Shown in pieces: positions 25,206 through 33,169 of a stretch of DNA of 64,000 bases. Every line of letters begins with the position of its first letter. Position 1 is the first letter of the stretch. The translations under genes and the position numbers were made by a program. This DNA is from SCN-70-22 sp046327755 (GTDB taxonomy: Bacteria > Gemmatimonadota > Gemmatimonadetes > Gemmatimonadales > Gemmatimonadaceae), in the NCBI GenBank assembly GCA_046327755.1, contig JAXLXW010000010.1:62001-126000 (forward strand). Direction: 5' to 3'. Under the pieces are notes generated by a model, which was not told the DNA's origin, made no database searches, and saw nothing but the letters and a program-made list of their open reading frames with translations.

Positions 25206-26075
25206 ATGTCCGACGCGACCCACGAATTGCTCGCCCTGCTCGACCTCGAACCGCTCGAGGTCAACATCTACCGCGGACGCAATCGTGACCTGGGGACAGG
25301 ACGCGTCTTCGGCGGGCAGGTCTTTGCGCAGGCGCTCGTGGCGGCGCGGCGGACCGTCGACGGGGCGCGCGAGGCGCACTCGGTGCACGGCTACTTCATC
25401 CTCCCCGGTGACCTGGCCGCGCCGATCGTCTACTTCGTCGACCGCCTGCGCGACGGCAACTCGTTCACCACGCGGCGCGTGACCGCCATCCAGCACGGGC
25501 AGGCGATCTTCAACCTGTCGGTCTCGTTCCATGTGGACGAACCGGGGATGGAGCATCAGCAACCGATGCCCGAGGTGGTGCCGCCTGACGAGTTGGCGCC
25601 GGAACTCTCGCTCATCCGCGAGATGGCGGACCGCATCCCCGAGTCGCTGCGCCCGGTGCTCACGCAGGACCGCCCCATCGACTTCCGCCCCGTTGCCCCC
25701 AACGACCCGTTCAATCCGGAAGTGCGCCCGGCGTCGCGGCAGGTCTGGTTTCGCGTGATCGGCACCCTGCCCGACGACCCGATCATTCACCAGGCCGTCC
25801 TCGCCTACGCCTCGGACTACGGGCTCCTCCCCACCGCGCTCGGTCCGCACGGCGTTGCCTTCCGGTCGCAGGGGCTGCAGATCGCCTCGCTCGATCACTC
25901 GGTGTGGATGCACCGCCCCTTCCGCACCGATGAGTGGTTGCTGTATGTGATGGATTCGCCGGCGGCGGCTGGGGCGCGCGGCTTCGTGCGCGGCTCGATC
26001 TACACGCAGGGGGGGATCCTCGTGGCCTCGGTGGCACAGGAAGGGCTCATCCGCATTCGCGCCCCCAAGGCGTAG
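25206..26075 (+). CDS. tesB: acyl-CoA thioesterase II
   Basis: A 289-residue double-hotdog thioesterase that hydrolyses acyl-CoA to free acid and CoA in the cytoplasm. Diagnostic parts include FGGQVFAQALVAARRTV near 34-50, HGYFILPGD near 62-70, the Asp of YASDYGLL, and the Gln of VASVAQEGLIR near the C-terminus, which correspond to the TesB active-site Asp and Gln. In the middle catalytic position the sequence reads SLDHSVWMHR, where E. coli TesB-type enzymes usually have Thr or Ser, so Ser is acceptable. Length equals TesB. It is flanked by unrelated genes 54 and 43 bases away; a shared transcript with the upstream TPR gene is possible. No Shine-Dalgarno sequence is visible. Confidence 0.93.
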   Translation: MSDATHELLALLDLEPLEVNIYRGRNRDLGTGRVFGGQVFAQALVAARRTVDGAREAHSVHGYFILPGDLAAPIVYFVDRLRDGNSFTTRRVTAIQHGQAIFNLSVSFHVDEPGMEHQQPMPEVVPPDELAPELSLIREMADRIPESLRPVLTQDRPIDFRPVAPNDPFNPEVRPASRQVWFRVIGTLPDDPIIHQAVLAYASDYGLLPTALGPHGVAFRSQGLQIASLDHSVWMHRPFRTDEWLLYVMDSPAAAGARGFVRGSIYTQGGILVASVAQEGLIRIRAPKA

Positions 26076-26118
26076 CGCACCGCACGCGCACGACCAACCG
26101 TTCACGCACTGGTTCGCC

Positions 26119-27558
26119 ATGTCCTCGCCCCAATTGCGTTCGCCGTCCGTCACGCACGTTGCACCTGCCGCCGCCACGCGACGCGAGGTCCGCGTCGCGC
26201 GCGCCGCACGCGCCGCACGCGCCGTACGCCGCGGCACGGCGCTGATCGCCCTCGCCCCCGTGCTGGCGATGCTCCTCGCGCGACCGGCGGCCGCGCAGGC
26301 GGCTCCCCCCGCCAAGGGAGAGGCGACGCGCCCCTTCTGGCGCCCGGCACCGCCGGCAGCTGCAAAGGGCGGCAATGGCTTTTCGCCCGAACGCCTCGCG
26401 CGCATCGATCGCTTCCTGCAGTCGTATGTCGACCAGCACCAGATCGCTGGCGCCGTCGGCCTCGTGCTGCGCAACGGGCGCGTGGCGTACGAGAAGGCGG
26501 TGGGATGGGGTGACATGGAAGCGGGGCGCCGCATGACCCCCGACGCGCTCTTCCGCATCGCGTCGCAGAGCAAGGCGATCACGAGCGTCGCGATCATGAC
26601 GCTGGTCGAGGAGGGGAAGATCGCCCTCAGCGACCCGGTGTCGCGCTACATCCCCGCCTTCACGCGCACCACGGTGGCCACCAAGGTCGACACCGGTGTC
26701 GCCATCGTCCCCGCGAAGCGACCGATCACCATCCGCGACCTCCTCACGCACACCGCGGGGATCTCGTACGGGACCGAGTCGCACGTGGCCAAACTGTACG
26801 AAGCGCGCGGCCTCGGCCCAGCCGCCGGCTATGGCTGGTACACTGCCGACAAGGACGAGCCGGTCTGCGAGACGATGGAGCGCCTGGCCTCGCTCCCCTT
26901 CGTCGCCCAGCCGGGGGAGGCCTGGGTCTACGGCTACAACACGGACATCCTGGGATGCGTGGTGGAGAAGGCCTCCGGCATGGCGCTCGACGCCTATGTC
27001 GCCGAACGGATCACCGGCCCGTTAGGCATGACGGACACCTTCTTCTATGTCCCGGCGGCCAAGCGGGACCGGCTCACCGCGGTGTACGGGAGCAACGCCG
27101 AGGGGACCGTCGTCCGGGCGCCGGACGGCGCCCGTGGGCAGGGGCACTACGCCGACGGGCCGCGGCGTTCGTTTGCCGGCGGGGCGGGGCTCGTCTCCAC
27201 GGCGCGCGACTACGCCCGCTTCCTGCAGATGCTCCTCAACGGCGGCGAGTTGGACGGTGCGCGCATCCTCGCGCCGCACACGGTCCAGCTCATGACCACC
27301 AACCACGTCGGCACCCTGCATTCCACCACTGGACTCGGCTTCGGCCTCGGCTTCGAGACGACCGATGCCTTCGGGGCGAACGGCATGAGTTCGCAGGGGA
27401 CGTACAGCTGGGGCGGGGCGTACGGCTCGGCCTATCGCGTCGACCCGAAAGAGAAGCTGGTCGTTGTCTTCATGGTGCAGCAGATTCCCAATCGTTCCGA
27501 TATCCGGGATCGCTTCCCCACGCTGGTGTACCAGGCGTTGGTCGGGGTGAACCCGTAA
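26119..27558 (+). CDS. exported beta-lactamase-fold serine hydrolase (EstB-like)
   Basis: A 479-residue serine hydrolase of the class C beta-lactamase/EstB family. A long basic N-terminus precedes the signal helix (TALIALAPVLAMLLARPAAA, ending near residue 60). The nucleophile motif SxxK is S149-Q-S-K152 in RIASQSKAIT, and the second motif appears as YGYN at 271-274. The C-terminal triad position is not an obvious KTG, which is common in esterase-type members. Typical reactions are short-chain ester hydrolysis or D-aminopeptidase action in the periplasm; true beta-lactam resistance is unlikely. The start at 26119 could be too early: about 30 residues of Arg/Ala-rich sequence precede the signal helix. 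Confidence 0.88.
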   Translation: MSSPQLRSPSVTHVAPAAATRREVRVARAARAARAVRRGTALIALAPVLAMLLARPAAAQAAPPAKGEATRPFWRPAPPAAAKGGNGFSPERLARIDRFLQSYVDQHQIAGAVGLVLRNGRVAYEKAVGWGDMEAGRRMTPDALFRIASQSKAITSVAIMTLVEEGKIALSDPVSRYIPAFTRTTVATKVDTGVAIVPAKRPITIRDLLTHTAGISYGTESHVAKLYEARGLGPAAGYGWYTADKDEPVCETMERLASLPFVAQPGEAWVYGYNTDILGCVVEKASGMALDAYVAERITGPLGMTDTFFYVPAAKRDRLTAVYGSNAEGTVVRAPDGARGQGHYADGPRRSFAGGAGLVSTARDYARFLQMLLNGGELDGARILAPHTVQLMTTNHVGTLHSTTGLGFGLGFETTDAFGANGMSSQGTYSWGGAYGSAYRVDPKEKLVVVFMVQQIPNRSDIRDRFPTLVYQALVGVNP

Positions 27559-27649
27559 CGCGCACTCGCACCGTCAACCGTTGATCGCGTCACCCGCGCC
27601 ACCTCGGTGCGGCACAGTCCGCGCAATGCGCGGCCCAACGGAGAAGGCC

Positions 27650-28549
27650 ATGGCGACCAGTGAGGAGCAAGGCATCGCATTCGGCGTCGTCCGCAAGCCA
27701 CGGGACGACGAGATCGACGTGTTTGGCCTTACGCACCCCGGCAAGGTGCGCGCGGAGAACCAGGATCATTTCCTGATTGCGTCGCTGCACCGACAGATGC
27801 GCGTGCACCTGACCTCGCTCCCCGAGAGCAGCGCGACGACGCGCGAGACGGATCGCCTCGCCTTCCTGGCCATGGTGGCCGATGGCGTGGGGGGCGGCTT
27901 TGCCGGCGAGGAGGCGTCGCGCTTTGCCCTCGACGCCGTGTCGCGCTACGTGAGCGACAGCGCCCAGTGCTTCTACACCGCCGATGCCGGCGACGACGAG
28001 ACGTTCCGGCGCACGCTGGAAGCGACCGCGCTTCGCGTGCACGAGGCCCTCAACGCGCGCAGCGCCTCGCTCCCCGGGCGCAAGGGGATGGCAACCACCC
28101 TTACGCTCTTCCTCGGCGTGTGGCCACGCATCTACCTGCTGCAGGTGGGCGACTCCCGCTACTACTTCATGCGCGACGGCATCCTGACACAGGTGACGCG
28201 AGACCAGACCATCGCGCAGGAGCTCATCGACATGGGCGTCCTGACCCGCACCGACCAGAAGCTCGCGCGATTCTCCAACGTCCTGGCCAGCGCAATCGGC
28301 GGCGAGCAGTCGACGCCCGTGGTGACCGGCGTCCAGAACGAGTGGGGGATGGTGCACCTGCTCTGCAGCGACGGCCTCACGCGGCACGTGAGCGACGAGC
28401 GCATCCGTGAGCGACTCGTATCGATGACCACGGCGCGCGAGGCATGCAACGCGCTGCTGCAGGACGCGCTGGACGGTGGGGGGCGTGACAACATCACCAT
28501 CATCGTCGGGAGAACGATTCGCCGGACGACCAACGACACCGACCCCTAG
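27650..28549 (+). CDS. PP2C-type serine/threonine protein phosphatase
   Basis: A 299-residue metal-dependent phosphatase that would dephosphorylate Ser/Thr-phosphorylated proteins in the cytoplasm. The PP2C motifs are in order: ENQDHF (D39), VADGVGGG (D78), GMATTLTLFL, LQVGDSRYYFMRDG, CSDGLTRHV (D241) and GGRDNITIIV (D280). All metal-binding aspartates are present. The start is the ATG at 27650 because GGAG lies about eight bases upstream; an ATG at 27626 in the same frame is less well placed. No Ser/Thr kinase is in the window, so its partner kinase must be elsewhere. It is followed by 168 bases with several inverted repeats before the CoA-activase gene. Confidence 0.93.
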   Translation: MATSEEQGIAFGVVRKPRDDEIDVFGLTHPGKVRAENQDHFLIASLHRQMRVHLTSLPESSATTRETDRLAFLAMVADGVGGGFAGEEASRFALDAVSRYVSDSAQCFYTADAGDDETFRRTLEATALRVHEALNARSASLPGRKGMATTLTLFLGVWPRIYLLQVGDSRYYFMRDGILTQVTRDQTIAQELIDMGVLTRTDQKLARFSNVLASAIGGEQSTPVVTGVQNEWGMVHLLCSDGLTRHVSDERIRERLVSMTTAREACNALLQDALDGGGRDNITIIVGRTIRRTTNDTDP

Positions 28550-28559
28550 CGAGCGAAGT

Positions 28560-28717
28560 CAGCCACACGCCAGCGGTCGTCGGGCGACCCCAACCGGCGA
28601 AAGCTTCACCGGAAGATCTTCCGCCCGCCAATCTCTGACAAAATCAGGGGTGATCCGGCGATGCGCTGGCAAAACCCGCTGCCAACTGTTGGGGTGACCT
28701 CCAGCTGGCAGGGCGGC
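28560..28717 (+). promoter_or_regulatory. regulatory region with several inverted repeats before the CoA-activase gene
   Basis: Three palindromic elements occur in 158 bases: CGGAAGATCTTCCG at 28610-28623 (perfect 14-mer), CTGA-CAAAA-TCAG at 28636-28648, and TGGCA-AAACCCGC-TGCCA at about 28666-28683. The perfect 14-mer looks like a dimeric repressor or activator site. No sure -35/-10 pair is seen. The downstream gene encodes an oxygen-sensitive type of iron-sulfur activase, so oxygen- or CoA-ester-responsive control would make sense, but that is inference. Confidence 0.5.
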
Positions 28718-31700
28718 ATGGGTGGCACGGGCGGCGTCTTTCTCGGCATCGACATCGGCTCCACGACCGTCAAGGTCGTCGTTCTCGATCAAGCGCGCCG
28801 CCTCCTGGGGTGGCGCTACGTGCGCTCTCGCGGGCGCCCGCGCGAGGCGCTCCTCGGCGCGGTCAGCGAGCTGGCCGATGTCGTCGGCAGCGAGCGCATC
28901 GTAGCGCTCGGGCTCTCCGGGTCAGGCGGCGGCCCCATCGCCGACCTCGTCGGCGGCACTCACGTCAACGAACTCGTCGCGCAAACGCGCGCCATCGGCG
29001 CCTTTCACCCCGAGGCGCGCACCGTCATCGAGATCGGCGGGCAGGACTCGAAGCTCCTCTCGGTGCGCTGGGATCCCTCGTCGCAGCAGATGCTCCTCGA
29101 GGACTTCGCGATGAACGCGCTCTGCGCGGCGGGAACGGGCGCCTTTCTCGACCAGCAGGCGGAGCGGCTCGGCGTCTCGATCGACCAGGAGTACGCGCGA
29201 CTCGCCCTCACCAGCACCAGCCCGGCGCGTGTTGCCGGGCGCTGCACGGTGTTCGCCAAGTCGGACATGATCCACCTCCAGCAGGTGGGGACGCCGCTCC
29301 CCGACATCCTCATGGGGGTCTGCCTCGCGATGGCGCGCAACTTCACCGCGGTCATCGGCAAGGGAAAGCGCTTCATCCCGCCGATTCTCTTCCAGGGCGG
29401 CGTGGCCTACAACGCCGCGGTGACCCGAGCGTTCGAGACGGTGCTCAAGGTGCCGCCGGGCAGCATCATCGTCCCCGAGCACCACTGCCTGATGGCGGCG
29501 CTGGGTACTGCCTACGTGGCGATGGACGATGCGGAGCGCGGGGCGGGGAAGCGATTCCTCGGCTTCGACGAGTTGGGCGAAGTGGTGCGGACCGGCGAGG
29601 CGCACGAGTCGATGCCGCCGTTGCAGCGCCTGCCACGCGCGCGCGCCAATGGGCGCGCCCTCCCGATCGTCGAGCATGCGCCCATCGATGTCGTGCTCGG
29701 CATCGACGTGGGATCGGTCAGCACGAACGTCGTGCTCCTCGACGACGACAATCGCGTGGTCTCGCGACAGTACCTCCCCACCGCGGGGCGCCCGCTGGAG
29801 GCGGTGCGCGACGGCTTGATGCGCGCCGGGCTCGAGATGGGCCATCGGGTGAAGGTGCGCGCCGTCGGCGTCACCGGGTCGGGGCGTTACCTCACCGGCG
29901 ACTTCGTCGGCGCCGACTCGGTGCGCAACGAGATCACGGCACAAGCGCGCGCCGCGGCGGCCATCGACCCGCAGGTCGACACACTCATCGAGATCGGGGG
30001 ACAGGACTCGAAGTTCGTCCGCATCCGGAGCGGTGCCGTCGTCGACTTCACGATGAACAACGCCTGCGCGGCCGGCACCGGCTCGTTCCTGGAGGAGCAG
30101 GCCGATCGCCTGCGCATCAACATCCGCAAGGACTTCAGCGAGCTCGCCTACTCGTCGCCGTGTCCATCGGCGTTAGGCGAGCGGTGCACGGTCTTCATGG
30201 AGTCGGACCTCGTGCACCACCAGCAGCATGGGGCCAAGGTCAGCGACCTCACCGCGGGGCTCGCCTACTCCATCGCCGAGAATTACCTCAATCGCGTGGT
30301 GAACGGGCGCCCCATCGGCGAGCATGTCCTCTTCCAGGGCGGCGTCGCGGCCAACCAGAGCGTGGTCTCGGCCTTCAGCGCGATCACGAAGAAGGAGATC
30401 ATCGTCCCGCCCAACCACGACGTGACCGGGGCGATCGGTGCGGCGATGCTGGCGCGCGAGTCGATGGCGCGCCGTGCTGCGGTCGGGCGCAATGGTGGGG
30501 CGCACGCCGCCATTCCCTCGCGCGACTTTCCCCCGTCGCACTTCCGAGGCTTCGATCTCTCCTCGCGGCACTACGAGAGCTCGGTGTTCGAGTGCAAGGC
30601 GTGCCCCAACCTGTGCGAAGTGCACAAGGTCGCCATCGAAGGTGATGCCCCGTTCTTCTACGGGGCCCGCTGCGACAAATTCGAGGAAGCAGGGCGCGGC
30701 GTCGACGTGGCGTGGGCTTCGATTCCCGATCACTTCGCCACCCGCGAGACGCTCCTGCTCGGGATGTGGGAGGATCCGGGAGCGCGCGACGTCAACCGGC
30801 GCCTGCGCCGGCGCGTGGGGATGATCCGCAACCTCTCCTTCTTCGACTTCTTCCCGTTCTGGCGCGGGTTCCTCGGCGCGCTCGACTTCGACGTGGTGCT
30901 CTCCGCCCCGACCAACCCGGCCATCGTTGCCAAGACAATCTCCAGCGCCGCCATCGAGTCGTGCTTCCCCGTGAAGCTCGCCTTCGGGCACCTGCTGGAC
31001 CTGTTCGAGCGCGACGTGGACGTCGTCCTGGCGCCGAGCATCATGACGCGCCCCGACGCGGTGCCGGGCCAGCCGCACAACCATTCGTGCCCGCTCGTCC
31101 AGTCGACACCGCCGCTCCTCATTGCCAACCTCGGAAACACGCCGGGGGCCCCGCCGATCGTCACGCGTTCGTTGCACCTGCAGAACGCGCGCGCGGCGCG
31201 GATCGAGCTCACGCTGCTGGCCCAGGAGCTCGGCGCTGCAGACAACGCCGACATTGCAGGGGCGATCGCGGCCGGGTGGGCGGCGCAGCGGCACTTCGAG
31301 CGCGCGGTGCGCGCGGCAGGGGCGGACGCGCTGTCGGCGCTCCTCCCGGATCAACCGGCGGCCGTCATCGTGGGGCGTCCGTACAATGGCGGCGACCTCG
31401 GCGCCAACCTTGATCTCCCGTACAAGCTGCGGCGCATGGGGGTCGTCCCCATCCCGATGGACTTCCTCCCGCTTGAGCGGGCCGTTCTCCCCACGCTGCA
31501 CGACGACATGTACTGGCGTTCCGGGCAGGACATCCTCCGCGCCGCCGGCATCATCCGCAACGACCCGCGATTGCAGGCGATCTATCTCACCAACTTCAAC
31601 TGCGGCCCCGACGCCTTCCTCATCACGTTCTTCCACGAGGAGATGCACGGCAAGCCGTTCCTGGAGCTGGAAGTCGACGAGCATACCGCCGATGCGGGGA

Positions 31701-31756
31701 TGATCACGCGCTGCGAAGCCTTCTTCGACAGCCTCAACATCCGTCAGGGGGCCTGA
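28718..31756 (+). CDS. 2-hydroxyacyl-CoA dehydratase activase, tandem BadF/HgdC domains
   Basis: A 1012-residue ASKHA-fold ATPase with two BadF/BadG/BcrA/BcrD domains. Domain 1 begins FLGIDIGSTTVKVVVLD and domain 2 VLGIDVGSVSTNVVLLDDD. Each retains the two cysteines that in HgdC hold a [4Fe-4S] cluster between subunits: C136 (CAAGTG) and C176 (GRCTVF) in domain 1, C450 and C490 in domain 2, with the same 40-residue spacing in both. After domain 2 comes a CxxCxxxC group (C626, C629, C633) and a DUF2229-type region. Such proteins pump an electron into radical dehydratases or related enzymes at ATP cost. The start at 28718 follows a GGCAGGGCGG stretch; an upstream ATG at 28661 is possible. Its TGA overlaps the next ATG. 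Confidence 0.9.
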   Translation: MGGTGGVFLGIDIGSTTVKVVVLDQARRLLGWRYVRSRGRPREALLGAVSELADVVGSERIVALGLSGSGGGPIADLVGGTHVNELVAQTRAIGAFHPEARTVIEIGGQDSKLLSVRWDPSSQQMLLEDFAMNALCAAGTGAFLDQQAERLGVSIDQEYARLALTSTSPARVAGRCTVFAKSDMIHLQQVGTPLPDILMGVCLAMARNFTAVIGKGKRFIPPILFQGGVAYNAAVTRAFETVLKVPPGSIIVPEHHCLMAALGTAYVAMDDAERGAGKRFLGFDELGEVVRTGEAHESMPPLQRLPRARANGRALPIVEHAPIDVVLGIDVGSVSTNVVLLDDDNRVVSRQYLPTAGRPLEAVRDGLMRAGLEMGHRVKVRAVGVTGSGRYLTGDFVGADSVRNEITAQARAAAAIDPQVDTLIEIGGQDSKFVRIRSGAVVDFTMNNACAAGTGSFLEEQADRLRINIRKDFSELAYSSPCPSALGERCTVFMESDLVHHQQHGAKVSDLTAGLAYSIAENYLNRVVNGRPIGEHVLFQGGVAANQSVVSAFSAITKKEIIVPPNHDVTGAIGAAMLARESMARRAAVGRNGGAHAAIPSRDFPPSHFRGFDLSSRHYESSVFECKACPNLCEVHKVAIEGDAPFFYGARCDKFEEAGRGVDVAWASIPDHFATRETLLLGMWEDPGARDVNRRLRRRVGMIRNLSFFDFFPFWRGFLGALDFDVVLSAPTNPAIVAKTISSAAIESCFPVKLAFGHLLDLFERDVDVVLAPSIMTRPDAVPGQPHNHSCPLVQSTPPLLIANLGNTPGAPPIVTRSLHLQNARAARIELTLLAQELGAADNADIAGAIAAGWAAQRHFERAVRAAGADALSALLPDQPAAVIVGRPYNGGDLGANLDLPYKLRRMGVVPIPMDFLPLERAVLPTLHDDMYWRSGQDILRAAGIIRNDPRLQAIYLTNFNCGPDAFLITFFHEEMHGKPFLELEVDEHTADAGMITRCEAFFDSLNIRQGA

Positions 31757-33033
31757 TGCCTAACGTCGAACTCCCGGTCCTGCCCGACGTGCCGGCTCCC
31801 GACGCCGAGCGTGCACCGTCACGCCTCCCCATCACGGAGAAGACGGTCTACATCCCGTACATGTCCGATCACGCCATCGTGCTCTCGGCGGCGCTGCGCC
31901 ACCATGGCATCCGGAGCGAGGCGCTCCCCCCGCCGACCGAGGAGACGATGGACATCGGGCTCTCGCTCTGTCGTGGGCGCGAGTGCCTCCCGTGCTTCCT
32001 GGCCATCGGCGACGTCATCCGCGCCTGTCGCGCCCCGGGATTCGATACCCAGCGCGCGGCCTTCCTCCTCCCGGGGAGCCCGGGGCCGTGCCGCTTCGGG
32101 CAGTATCGCATCCTGCAACGCGCCCTTCTCGACCGACAGGGCTTCGCGGACGCCGAGATCCTGTCGCCCACCTCGGAGAACTCGTACCGCGGCTTCGGCG
32201 AGCGCCCGCGCGCGTTGCGCCTGCTCGCCTGGAGCGGGGTCGTTTCGGTCGATCTCCTCCTCAAGCTGCTGCACGAGTTCCGCCCGTACGAACTCGAGGC
32301 GGGGGTGACCGACGCGGCGTACCAGCGCGGGATCCAGCACCTGAGTACGGCGATGGAGAAAGGGGGCGGCCCCGCGCTGATGACGGCGATGCGCGCCATC
32401 GCCCGCGACTTCGGCGCCCTCCCCGTCGATCGCAGTACCCCGCGCCCGGTCGTCGCCTTCCTGGGCGAGATCTACGTGATGCTGAACCCGCACGGAAACC
32501 AGGAGATGATCCGCCAGATCGAGGCAGCTGGCGCGGAGGTCATCTCCGGGTCCGTGGGCGAGTGGCTCCACTTTGTCGACGAGACGAAGATGGACCGCGA
32601 CCGCTTGTTCGGGACGTGGCTCTCGCTCATGGGGACCAAGGGGCTCTCGGTGTACCAGCGGACGGTCGAGAAGAAGCTGCGTGCGCCAGTCGCCCATCTC
32701 CTGCGCCGTCCTCCCGATGCGTCGATGCGCGAGATGTTCGACATGGTGCGCCCCTACTTCGACCCGCTCCTGGGGACGGAGACCACGCTCACCCTCGCCA
32801 AGACCATCGAGCTCGCCCGACACGGCGTGAGTGGCGTGGTGAACGTGATGCCGTTCTCGTGCATGCCGGGAATCATCGTCGCCGGGATGTCCTCGCGCGT
32901 CCGCGCCGACTTCGACCAGCTCCCCTGGCTGGACATTGTCTACGACGGCCAGCATCTGACGAACATCCGCACGCGCCTCGAGGCCTTCGTGCACCAGGTG
33001 GCGCAGTTTGCGCGCAGCCGGAGGCTTCGCTAG
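31756..33033 (+). CDS. CoA-activase C-terminal part encoded as a separate gene (DUF2229-like)
   Basis: A 425-residue protein that corresponds to the C-terminal third of the long CoA-activase family, normally one chain of about 1400 residues; the two genes here add up to 1437 residues. It carries cysteines C72, C77 and C80 in LCRGRECLPC and another in NVMPFSCMPG, consistent with iron-sulfur binding as in dehydratase-type subunits. The ATG at 31756 shares its A with the upstream TGA (TGATG), so re-initiation by the same ribosome is likely. The reading frame changes cleanly at a stop-start pair, which looks like gene fission and not a sequencing slip, although the latter cannot be excluded from one sequence. 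The stop is followed by a purine-rich repeat and a strong terminator. Confidence 0.85.
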   Translation: MPNVELPVLPDVPAPDAERAPSRLPITEKTVYIPYMSDHAIVLSAALRHHGIRSEALPPPTEETMDIGLSLCRGRECLPCFLAIGDVIRACRAPGFDTQRAAFLLPGSPGPCRFGQYRILQRALLDRQGFADAEILSPTSENSYRGFGERPRALRLLAWSGVVSVDLLLKLLHEFRPYELEAGVTDAAYQRGIQHLSTAMEKGGGPALMTAMRAIARDFGALPVDRSTPRPVVAFLGEIYVMLNPHGNQEMIRQIEAAGAEVISGSVGEWLHFVDETKMDRDRLFGTWLSLMGTKGLSVYQRTVEKKLRAPVAHLLRRPPDASMREMFDMVRPYFDPLLGTETTLTLAKTIELARHGVSGVVNVMPFSCMPGIIVAGMSSRVRADFDQLPWLDIVYDGQHLTNIRTRLEAFVHQVAQFARSRRLR

Positions 33034-33163
33034 GAGACGAGAGGACGAGAAGACGAGAGGGGGGCCGCACCAGCGATGGTGTGGTCCCCCTTTCGGCCTC
33101 CCGCGCGAGCGCCGCAGATTCCCCGCCAACCTTCTCTCGTCCTCTCGTCTTCTTGTCCTCCCG
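33031..33163. repeat. inverted purine/pyrimidine repeat flanking a terminator
   Basis: Left arm 33031-33058 is built of GACGAGAG/GACGAGAA units; right arm 33133-33163 is the reverse-complement style, built of CTCTCGTC and TTCTTGTC units. The arms can pair over more than 20 bases with a few mismatches and enclose the terminator hairpin at 33059-33093 plus about 40 bases. The right arm ends only a few bases before the ATG at 33170 and forms its leader. A related but shorter tract precedes the other Gfo/Idh/MocA gene at 42395. Confidence 0.85.
33059..33093 (+). terminator. strong hairpin terminator after the CoA-activase pair
   Basis: A 14-bp stem (12 Watson-Crick, 2 G-U pairs) joins 33059-33072 with 33077-33090 around a GCGA tetraloop and is followed by TTT. 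It begins 26 bases after the stop of the second activase gene. This is among the most terminator-like hairpins in the window. Confidence 0.75.
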
Positions 33164-33169
33164 TATTCT

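Noticed and set aside
26119..27558. Beta-lactam resistance gene
   Set aside because: SxxK is present but the overall pattern fits EstB-like esterases; no clear KTG motif.
31740..31770. Frameshift in a single CoA-activase gene
   Set aside because: The junction is an exact stop-start TGATG followed by a plausible N-terminus (MPNVELPVLPDV), more like gene fission. Kept as a caveat because one sequence cannot exclude an error.
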